From NCBI GenBank assembly GCA_016841425.1, contig JAENZE010000001.1:1-64000 (forward strand): DNA of 64,000 nucleotides. Reading direction: 5' to 3'. The position numbers and the translations under genes were made by a program. Position 1 is the stretch's first letter, and each line of letters opens with the position of its first letter. The notes under the pieces were generated by a model. That model was not told where the DNA came from and ran no database searches. It saw only the letters and a program-made list of their open reading frames with translations. Positions 55,493 through 62,553 of the stretch are shown here, piece after piece. The DNA is from Syntrophomonas sp. (lineage in GTDB: Bacteria; Bacillota; Syntrophomonadia; Syntrophomonadales; Syntrophomonadaceae).

Positions 55493-55933
55493 TTATTTTT
55501 TCTCCCTCTTAAAATATAAAGCGGTTCCAATTAATCCCCATATTACAGCTATAGCCATGACTGCCATCTGCGCAGAAGTATAACCGGTATTGGACGCAGC
55601 TAAACTATCCTCTCCTACTTCCAGGTTAATTGTTCCTCCGTGGCCAGCTTTTCTAAACTGTACTGTCCAAATCCCGGGTTTGGAGATATCGGGCAAAAAG
55701 GAATATTTTCCTTCATCGTTGCTGCTCCCGGTTGCCCAGGCATTTTTGGGGTCGTCAGGAGCATAAACCGTTACCTGGGCTTCTGATAGGGGAGTACCGT
55801 CATCATAACTGCCGGTAATTAAATAGGCCATACTGGATTGATACTCAAATTCAACTCCATGTGCCATGGCAGTACCAGAGACTAGTATTATAAAAATGAA
55901 TACCAATATTGGGATCAGTATATGATGTTTCAT
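55493..55933 (-). CDS. NikL/CbiL-like accessory membrane protein
   Basis: A 146-residue protein with a signal peptide (1-24, cut near AMAHG) whose mature start has His. A carboxypeptidase-regulatory-like beta domain follows (YLITGSYDDGTPLSEAQVTVYAP) and a C-terminal membrane helix (about 120-140) ending KREKK. This plan, placed directly before cbiM, fits the accessory L component of nickel transporters. It probably presents metal to CbiM. Confidence 0.8.
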   Translation of the reverse strand: MKHHILIPILVFIFIILVSGTAMAHGVEFEYQSSMAYLITGSYDDGTPLSEAQVTVYAPDDPKNAWATGSSNDEGKYSFLPDISKPGIWTVQFRKAGHGGTINLEVGEDSLAASNTGYTSAQMAVMAIAVIWGLIGTALYFKREKK

Positions 55934-55958
55934 AATATAATATTTTCTCCCTTATTAC

Positions 55959-56786
55959 TTATAATTCTTCTGCAAAAGCATGACCTTCACCAACGTGACC
56001 CAGAGTCGGAATGATGTCAAGGTATTTACCATAATCTTCCGAGGAAAAACCAGATTCTATGTTTTCGCCGGAAATATCGATTTGCCCATTTTCAACCAGA
56101 GCCGCAAACGGTGCAAAACCCAATGCAGCAGTGTTTAATCCATCATCAGCCTGAAGATCTCCATCACCGAAAATATGATCAAAATGGAAAGTCATTTCCA
56201 GATCAGCCGGGCAATCAGCTTCGACAATACCTTTGCGCTCATCGCCCACGTATTCACCCGCATAATACTGGTATTCCTGATTAATACCTATTTTAAAGGG
56301 AATGGTCTCTCCATTTTTAGAAGCAGTACCCACGATCAAGATAGTATTACCTGCTGCATCCCCGGATACCGCTTGCACAATTTTCCAGGATATGGCGTTG
56401 TAAAAACCAGCCGGCACATCAATCTGACCAACACTGATAGTGTCTGCATCGTCTCCGCCCTCGGCCAGATCTACGGTGAAAGAGCCAGGCAGGGATACCA
56501 TATTATCAGATTCAATCGCCTCATGATTATCTGCTTCATATGGTGGATTTGTAATATATGCATTAATTTCACTTAATGTAACCAAAACTTTGTCAAATGA
56601 AATGTTCCATCCATCTTTGGACACGAATCCCTGTCTTACAAAATCCTCACCGTTGGCTTTAAATTCCAGGGTACCTACTTGCGACTCTGAACTTGCTTCG
56701 TTCTGGGCCTGATTATCATTTGAGCTGCATCCTGCAACAACTATGAGAATGAATACCAAAAGCAAAGCCATACATATTTTTTTCAC
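55959..56786 (-). CDS. Putative metal-binding lipoprotein, first gene of the nickel operon
   Basis: A 275-residue lipoprotein. GTG 56786 follows GGGAGG. The signal ends in the lipobox VVAGC. The mature part is acidic, with possible metal-binding segments (EMTFHFDHIFGDGDLQ and GHVGEGHAF near the C-terminus). It is the first gene of the nickel-import operon and may capture metal outside the cell. I do not recognise a named family with confidence. The leader upstream has a terminator hairpin. Confidence 0.78.
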   Translation of the reverse strand: MKKICMALLLVFILIVVAGCSSNDNQAQNEASSESQVGTLEFKANGEDFVRQGFVSKDGWNISFDKVLVTLSEINAYITNPPYEADNHEAIESDNMVSLPGSFTVDLAEGGDDADTISVGQIDVPAGFYNAISWKIVQAVSGDAAGNTILIVGTASKNGETIPFKIGINQEYQYYAGEYVGDERKGIVEADCPADLEMTFHFDHIFGDGDLQADDGLNTAALGFAPFAALVENGQIDISGENIESGFSSEDYGKYLDIIPTLGHVGEGHAFAEEL

Positions 56787-56824
56787 TAAGAATACCTCCC
56801 GTTTTGTATTCTGGATTATAGGCA

Positions 56825-56881
56825 GAAAAAAACCACGAACAAATATGAGCGCTTTCAAGCTGCCATAAACCTTCGTGGTTT
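56825..56881 (-). terminator. Terminator hairpin in the nickel-operon leader
   Basis: Minus strand AAACCACGAA / TTCGTGGTTT (plus arms 56872-56881 and 56830-56839), with further pairing in the large loop, followed by TTTTTTTCTGCC. It is about 40 nt before the GTG start. No minus-strand gene lies upstream within the window to the next divergent gene, so it most likely acts as an attenuator. Confidence 0.8.
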
Positions 56882-57010
56882 AATCTTACATATTAAAGTG
56901 ATCTCCCCACCCGGTAGGGGGTTGAAACCTGCCGCTTCGAGACTTCATGACTCTTTTTTCAGCAGTGTAATTAGTTCATGTCGTTTCTTTCCAATTAATA
57001 ATCCTCAACA
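56882..57010 (-). ncRNA. Candidate regulatory leader RNA of the nickel operon
   Basis: The minus-strand sequence before the terminator has a GC-rich core with the hairpin CCCCCTACCGGGTGGGG and the flanking purine-rich GAAGCGGCAGG. A leader of this form plus terminator before a metal transporter suggests a metal or cofactor riboswitch. It does not match the cobalamin consensus, and I cannot establish a NiCo match by eye. The rest of the gap to 57172 shows nothing else. Confidence 0.4.
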
Positions 57011-57172
57011 TCAGTTTACCTTATGTTAATATTTCTGTCATCTATTTAAAACGCTCTTTCTAATTCTTAAAACAGAACTGTCTCAAACAGGATGAAGAGT
57101 TTATACGCTCCATACTCAGATTATTACTGATATGTTATATTATTCTTAGTATATTAAGGGAGTTATTTATTA

Positions 57173-57964
57173 ATGAAGTATAATCCTTTTGATCAAGAGA
57201 TCGCCAGTTGGCAGGGAATCAGAGAAATGCCCTGGACCCCCCCCTTTAAAATGAATGTCTATTTGTATATTTTAGACGGACTGCTTATCGATACTGGGCC
57301 ATCTACTCTGAGCAATGAATCAATTAGATTCTTTAACCAAAACCTCATTAACCAGGTGGTACTAACTCATGTACATGAAGATCATTCAGGAATGGCAGCC
57401 TGGTTACAGAAAGAATTGAACGTTCCCGTGTATCTGCATGAAGATTCTATTGCAGAAGCTGCTGTAGAACCTGAATTTGCAGGATATCGCCTGGAAATAT
57501 GGGGAAGGCGACGTGCGTTTAGCGCCCAACCTATTCCCGAACGCCTGGAAACTGAAAAATATCGTTTTCAAGTTATAGATACCCCAGGGCATTACAAGCA
57601 TCATAAAGCCTTCCTGGAATCGGAACAGGGTTGGCTTTTCGCAGGTGACCTGCTGGTAAATATAAAACCTAAAAGCGTCTTTTTTGAAGAAAACATGAGC
57701 GAAATGATTAATTCGTTGGAAAAAATAGCTTCTCTGGATTTTGACACAGTTTTCTGTTCCCATACCGGCATTTCCAAAAACGGGAAGCAGCTATGTCAAC
57801 AAAAGCTGGAGTATCTTTTGGACCTGAGGGCTAAAGTACAGGACCTGAGACAACAAGGCTTGGAAGATAGGGAGATAGACAACAGGTTGTTTCCCGAACG
57901 CGATATGATTGGTGTCATAACCAATAGAGAGTTCTCATCGCATTATATAGTCAGCACTATATGA
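57173..57964 (+). CDS. MBL-fold metallo-hydrolase
   Basis: A 263-residue metallo-beta-lactamase-fold protein. The zinc motif is THVHEDHSG (HxHxDH), followed by VIDTPGHYKHH, FAGDLLV and FCSHTG. The substrate is unknown; the glyoxalase II-like class is possible. It is transcribed away from the nickel operon. Its stop codon overlaps the start of an inverted-repeat element. Confidence 0.92.
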   Translation: MKYNPFDQEIASWQGIREMPWTPPFKMNVYLYILDGLLIDTGPSTLSNESIRFFNQNLINQVVLTHVHEDHSGMAAWLQKELNVPVYLHEDSIAEAAVEPEFAGYRLEIWGRRRAFSAQPIPERLETEKYRFQVIDTPGHYKHHKAFLESEQGWLFAGDLLVNIKPKSVFFEENMSEMINSLEKIASLDFDTVFCSHTGISKNGKQLCQQKLEYLLDLRAKVQDLRQQGLEDREIDNRLFPERDMIGVITNREFSSHYIVSTI

Positions 57965-58344
57965 AGCAAGGGGACGTTAGAGACCACTGAAAAAGTCCCA
58001 AAACTTGCGCCAGGGTATTTATGCATACCCGTTTACCCAAATAGACTTTTTCGGTGGTCTCGGACGTTCTTTTTGCTTCCTTTCAGTCCAGTACCGAAAT
58101 GGCTTCTTGGGGATGAAAGCTTAAGGTTAGCGCAGGGGGATAAAGGCGATTCGTTTAGTTGGAACATAACTTGTTTTAGCCCATAATCTAAAACATCACT
58201 GGCTAACTTATATGGAGAAAAGTAAGACCGGACCCAAGCGGTCTAAAGCATTCATCCGTACAATTTTCGTCTGCACTTGTGTCATACAGACATGTCTGGT
58301 GGAGCTGGTTACTGAGGGAAGCAAAAAGAACGTCCCCTTGCTTC
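57963..58344. repeat. Nested inverted-repeat element, 382 bp
   Basis: Perfect 16-bp ends GAAGCAAGGGGACGTT (57963-57978) and AACGTCCCCTTGCTTC (58329-58344) bound the element. Inside, GAGACCACTGAAAAAGTC (57980-57997) pairs with GACTTTTTCGGTGGTCTC (58044-58061), and a 19-bp arm at 58062-58080 is a perfect inverted match of 58317-58335. No transposase is encoded; a 65-codon frame across the right end is probably spurious. It looks like a non-autonomous REP-type element, sharing sequence with 1-56. Confidence 0.8.
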
Positions 58345-58448
58345 CTAAAATTATATCCCGATCGAATATGTGACCGGTTTGTGATTCAAGGGTGTTATTA
58401 TACATTCAAGCACTTATATTTTAAGCATTATTTAAGGAGGAAAATGCT

Positions 58449-58682
58449 TTGGATTTAGAAAATAAGAGGTTTTTGGGAAAAAATCGTTCAGCAGACTTCA
58501 TAGTGAAAATGGAATCGGTAGAGAATGCTACCTTTCAGGGGTATATAGAAAATATTCAGTCTGGCCAGGTTCAGTATTTCAGAAGTTTTATGGAAATGAT
58601 TTCATTGATACAGAAGAAACTTGATGACAATAATTTCCCCCAGAATACAACCGTAACCCGGTCCTGGAAAACAGATCAATAA
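58449..58682 (+). CDS. Small conserved-type protein
   Basis: A 77-residue protein starting at TTG after AAGGAGG. The pattern FIVKMESVENATFQGYIENIQ...QYFRSFMEMISLIQKKL follows a small Firmicute family with a beta-rich FxV-x-WQG-x-I half and a FRS-x-x-E-x-x-x-LI helix. Function unknown. It is followed by a sortase-motif protein and may share its transcript. Confidence 0.7.
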   Translation: MDLENKRFLGKNRSADFIVKMESVENATFQGYIENIQSGQVQYFRSFMEMISLIQKKLDDNNFPQNTTVTRSWKTDQ

Positions 58683-58775
58683 CTCAGGCAGGAATGAGAT
58701 AGCTGAGGATACTTGAATTATAAGCTGCTTAAGATAGAGACAGATAAACTGCAAGGAAAATAGGAGGTATAATTG

Positions 58776-59180
58776 ATGGTTATAAGCAGAGGCACAAAAT
58801 TAACAGTACTATTCATAATACTGATGTTATCAGTTTTATTTACCAGCAGCCTGGCCCTGGGTGCTCCTCATGTTCTCCCCGGTGATACAAATGAAAACGG
58901 GCTGGTAAGAGAAGCGCAGCAGGAAGATAGCGCTGAGGTCTCTCAAGAGGACAATCTTGAAGAGGATATTTTTTACTTGGATAAGGAAGCGGTGGGTCAA
59001 GAAGACCAGCTGCCCCTGGAACCTATAATAATTCCATCGGAACCATTCATGGGAGCACCAGCAGTTATCTCTGCTGAGACAGAACCCCAACTCCCCCAAA
59101 CTGGTACCGGAATTGGGTATTCAGGAGCAGGTTGCTTGCTGTCCATCATTGGAATAATAGTAAATGTTAAAAGCTGCTGA
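58776..59180 (+). CDS. Secreted protein with LPQTG cell-wall-sorting motif
   Basis: A 134-residue protein with a signal peptide (1-29, ending SLALGAP), an acidic Glu/Asp/Gln-rich middle, and near the end LPQTG followed by a glycine-rich hydrophobic stretch. The tail after the helix is NVKSC rather than strongly basic. The LPxTG motif suggests covalent wall attachment by a sortase, which is not in the window. ATG 58776 follows AGGAGG. Confidence 0.78.
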   Translation: MVISRGTKLTVLFIILMLSVLFTSSLALGAPHVLPGDTNENGLVREAQQEDSAEVSQEDNLEEDIFYLDKEAVGQEDQLPLEPIIIPSEPFMGAPAVISAETEPQLPQTGTGIGYSGAGCLLSIIGIIVNVKSC

Positions 59181-59209
59181 AGGTTTTATAATTTCCCCCT
59201 GGCCGTGAA

Positions 59210-60187
59210 TCATCGATAGTTCTTGGTGGCCAGATCCAGGTAATAAGGAATCCCCTGGGAAAAATTCAGAATACCTTCCTGGTCCTGAATTTCTGTAATA
59301 CCCTGGGAGACCAGGTGGTTGAGAATATCATAATCAGTTAATCTTCCAGTCAGATATTGCTGCAGCCGGCTCTTCCATTGAGGAAAGTACTCATCCCAGG
59401 GGACCCTAATAGAACTCAGTATGATCCACATAATTCCAGGAAGGTGTGCTATTAACTCCCTCAACCAGTAGTCTTTTTCGAGCCAGCATGCAGTACCAGA
59501 AGTTTCACTGAATAGTTTTTCGTAACCCTTGACGGTAATAGTCAGACGAGGTGCATCTTTTAAATCTAAAAAGGCCTTTATGTCATCTGCCATAAAAGCT
59601 GGCAGCCATTTAAGAACCTGCGTAGCTGGCATACCCGGCAGACTATACAACGATCTTAATGGCTTTTTATTTCTGCTCTCAGGCAATTCTGCCAGGGTTT
59701 GGTCTATGACCCGACCCCAATCTATGCCCTTTTCTTTATCTAACCCAACCACTAAGCGGGAAAGGAAGCTGCAGCCCAGATTATTCAGGGCTGAATGCTC
59801 ACTATCTATCAGCAGTCCGGGATTACTCTTGATCCAATATATTCCATAAGCGATATCGAAGGCGGGAAAAGTTAAATTACCATTTTGGTATAAAGCTTCG
59901 TGAAGATGCAGCATTTCCTGGCCTGCATCCCAGCCGCCGGAAGAGCTCAATTCAAGGACAATATTAAGAGTTTCCTGGTTAAATGCTTGAATGAGTGTTT
60001 GCTGCTTTTGGATTAGATGGTGTTGTGCTTCATCATCCAGGCCATAAAACACCAGCGCGGGGGGCGGACCCTGTTCCAGATGGTATAGTTTCGTAACAAA
60101 AATACCAGCAGCATCTACTGGTTCACCAAATCTTTGCCGTGCCGTTTGACTAAAATAATCCAGTCTATATTCAGGAATTATAGACAT
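59210..60187 (-). CDS. Unknown protein with NTPase-like C-terminal pattern
   Basis: A 325-residue soluble protein. No Walker A loop is present. The C-terminal half, from MWIILSSIRVPWDEYFPQW to YLTGRLTDYDILNHLVSQGI and GILNFSQGIPYYLDLATKNY, follows the order of motifs seen after the P-loop in STAND-type ATPases (winged part and final G-P-x-x-L-x-L). It could be a degenerate or truncated relative of such NTPases. No partner is evident. ATG 60187 follows GAGG. Confidence 0.6.
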   Translation of the reverse strand: MSIIPEYRLDYFSQTARQRFGEPVDAAGIFVTKLYHLEQGPPPALVFYGLDDEAQHHLIQKQQTLIQAFNQETLNIVLELSSSGGWDAGQEMLHLHEALYQNGNLTFPAFDIAYGIYWIKSNPGLLIDSEHSALNNLGCSFLSRLVVGLDKEKGIDWGRVIDQTLAELPESRNKKPLRSLYSLPGMPATQVLKWLPAFMADDIKAFLDLKDAPRLTITVKGYEKLFSETSGTACWLEKDYWLRELIAHLPGIMWIILSSIRVPWDEYFPQWKSRLQQYLTGRLTDYDILNHLVSQGITEIQDQEGILNFSQGIPYYLDLATKNYR

Positions 60188-60309
60188 CAAATTATTATCC
60201 TCCTCTGGATAACACTATACTGATTTACTTTATTCCAAATATAGATAAAGTGTTAACAGGCAAAAATATACTATGATCACAAGTGCTGAATAATTATTAA
60301 CACCTGCTT

Positions 60310-60507
60310 TTATTCGTTCCAGAAACAGCTAATATATCCGCACTGCTGGCATATAAAATTATCAAATTTCTTATGCGGAAGATTAAAAAAATATGCCCAT
60401 CGACCATTATTGGTTTCTTTATTTTCCCAGAATGTGCTGCCCCCGCATATCGGACAAAGTAGTTTATGACCGTTTATTATTACTTCTTTAGAGTTTTTCT
60501 CTCTCAT
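60310..60507 (-). CDS. Small zinc-ribbon protein
   Basis: A 65-residue protein with CPIC and CQQC pairs (LLCPICGGSTFW, FICQQCGYISCFW), a zinc-ribbon arrangement. AGGAGA precedes the ATG. Such proteins are common and of unknown function; some bind nucleic acid. Confidence 0.65.
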   Translation of the reverse strand: MREKNSKEVIINGHKLLCPICGGSTFWENKETNNGRWAYFFNLPHKKFDNFICQQCGYISCFWNE

Positions 60508-60636
60508 CAATACTTCTCCTCAACCTAAATAAGAAACATTAATTATTACTGAAAGTAATAAACAATATTTTACCAGACAAGAACCAGTAATAAAATAAGA
60601 CTACCCTAATATAATTAAACGGGAATAGTATAGACG

Positions 60637-61587
60637 TTATTCACGATGCAAGCGAAGTGTTATGCAGCGCAGGCTTCCTCCCCCGGCTAACAGAGCTTCA
60701 GGGTGGAATTCAATTATTTCTACCCCTCTGCGTTGTAATTTTTTTTTGGTGTCAGGTTTAAGGGCATTGTCGTAATGGAATATTATACCTGGCTGCAGTG
60801 GTACAAAAGTACATCCCAACCTTAATTGTTCTTCAGAAGAAATATTTAATAATTCAATACCACGCATATACATAAAATCATTAAAATCCTCAATGATAAT
60901 ATGCTTTTCATGAGTAATATGCTGTACTTCAAGAATGGCTGGAAGGTATACTAACGCTAAATCTTCAGATATTCGATTATAAACAGTATCAGGGTGCATG
61001 AAACGTCGTCTTTGTGGAATTTTCAAGTATATGACCTCTTTAAATAAAGTTAGTATATGGGGGATTAAATTCTCGATGGCATGGGGATGATGCCGTTCGG
61101 TATCAGCTATTAGAACTGTTTCAGGGGACAGCAACAGACAGCCCTCAAATTGTTCATGACCGGGAAATTCCCAGAATATTGGTATGCCCAGGTTGAGGAG
61201 AGCTTCTTTTACTACCATATCCTCACCCCGACGAGCAGAATCAGATGACATTTTAGAAAGAATAGCTCCCTGCCGGGTTATAACTGAGCTGTCGTGCATA
61301 TAGACCAGGTTAGGAAGCTGGTCTATGAGGTCTTGATTTTCATTTACATAATCCCGTACTTCAAAGACCTTTACATCATAGGATTTTAATAGTTCAACCC
61401 AGTTACGGTGTTCCTGCTGAAATTTATCTGCGTCAGGAACTGCATCAAATAACCAATCTTTATAATTAAGATCAGTTATTAACTTCAATGATTCACATGG
61501 ATTATGGACTAATACGCTTTTTAGTCTTCCAAAATATTCACATCCATAGGATTCAACTTTTGTGCTCTGTTCAAGTATATTCAGCAT
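60637..61587 (-). CDS. Arginine-deiminase-like amidinohydrolase
   Basis: A 316-residue guanidino-modifying enzyme. The expected catalytic parts are seen: MHPDTVYNRI with the histidine, and the C-terminal GGGSLRCITLRL with the nucleophilic cysteine. The usual FEGGD motif reads FEGCLLLSP, so the aspartate that grips the guanidinium is changed. It may hydrolyse arginine or a related compound, or have a shifted substrate. ATG 61587 follows AAGGAGA; the longer frame to 61617 covers the ribosome site. No arc operon genes adjoin. The gap 61588-61994 shows no gene. Confidence 0.82.
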   Translation of the reverse strand: MLNILEQSTKVESYGCEYFGRLKSVLVHNPCESLKLITDLNYKDWLFDAVPDADKFQQEHRNWVELLKSYDVKVFEVRDYVNENQDLIDQLPNLVYMHDSSVITRQGAILSKMSSDSARRGEDMVVKEALLNLGIPIFWEFPGHEQFEGCLLLSPETVLIADTERHHPHAIENLIPHILTLFKEVIYLKIPQRRRFMHPDTVYNRISEDLALVYLPAILEVQHITHEKHIIIEDFNDFMYMRGIELLNISSEEQLRLGCTFVPLQPGIIFHYDNALKPDTKKKLQRRGVEIIEFHPEALLAGGGSLRCITLRLHRE

Positions 61588-61994
61588 AGATTTATCTCCT
61601 TTTTTTCGGCAATACAAGATTTGCGTTACTTGTGCTGAAGTTAAGTTGTGCCGAAGAATAAAAGTTTATACAGGTGAAAGATGTCTGGATAACTCTGCAG
61701 GCCTCCATAAATTTGAAGGCAAAAGGGACTAAGTGTCATTGGCAGGCAAATATTGTGAGGATAATGAAAAAGGTACATACATATCAAATATCAAAAAAAT
61801 CACTGGCCAGAAGGATTAAGGGGATCAAAAATAGAATATACCGTTAAGATTACGTTGTTAGTGAAAACCTCCTGCAATAGCCTGTGCTGCTCTTAGGGGA
61901 GAGAGAGGATCGGAAGGCATTGGTTACCTGCAGGGGGTTATCATCATTCTGACAGACGTTATTTGATCAAAATTATGTTAAGGGAGGAATGAGC

Positions 61995-62540
61995 GTGACT
62001 TTTTTGGTGGTAGGTATTTTACTGTTGCTCGGCATTGCAATTATAGGGATGTACAATGGCTTTGTAAAACTTCGAAACCGTATCGAGGAAGCCTATGCTA
62101 CAGTTGAAGCATATATGAAAAAAAGGTATGACCTAATACCGAATCTGGTCGAGACGGTGAAGGGTTATGCAGGCCACGAAAAAGAAACCCTGTCCCGGGT
62201 AGTAGAAGCCAGAAGCCGGGCTATGTCGGCCCAGGGGATGCAGCAGGTGCAGCAAAGTGAAGGTGAACTGCAGAGGACTTTGAAGTCTTTGTTCGCTTTG
62301 TCGGAAAGTTATCCCGATTTGAAAGCCAATGCAAGTTTCTTGGACCTGCAGGCTCAGCTGCAGAGGGTTGAAGATGACATTCTGCAGGCTCGGAAGTATT
62401 ATAACGCCATAGTTAAAAACTATAATATTAAAGTTGAAGTAATACCCCAATCAATAATAGCAGCCTTGTTTGGATTCAAAAAACGCGAATATTGGGAAGT
62501 TGAGGATGCTGCCCATGAGGTCGTGCAGGTTAAATTTTAA
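61995..62540 (+). CDS. lemA: LemA family protein
   Basis: About 181 residues: one N-terminal membrane helix (about 3-22), then a four-helix-bundle domain with NGFVKLRNRIEEAYATVEAYMKKRYDLIPNLVETVKGYA and ARKYYNAIVKNYNIKVEVIPQ, the LemA signature. GTG 61995 is preferred because GGGAGG is 7 bases upstream; ATG 61989 sits too close. LemA is often paired with a DUF2207 protein, as here. Confidence 0.92.
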   Translation: MTFLVVGILLLLGIAIIGMYNGFVKLRNRIEEAYATVEAYMKKRYDLIPNLVETVKGYAGHEKETLSRVVEARSRAMSAQGMQQVQQSEGELQRTLKSLFALSESYPDLKANASFLDLQAQLQRVEDDILQARKYYNAIVKNYNIKVEVIPQSIIAALFGFKKREYWEVEDAAHEVVQVKF

Positions 62541-62553
62541 GGGAAGAGTGAAT

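Noticed and set aside
56882-57010. Cobalamin riboswitch before the cbiMQO genes
   Set aside because: No GCCACTG box or other B12-box elements on the minus strand.
58208-58405. 65-codon minus-strand frame in the nested repeat
   Set aside because: It crosses the element end and lacks a ribosome site; no domain is recognisable.
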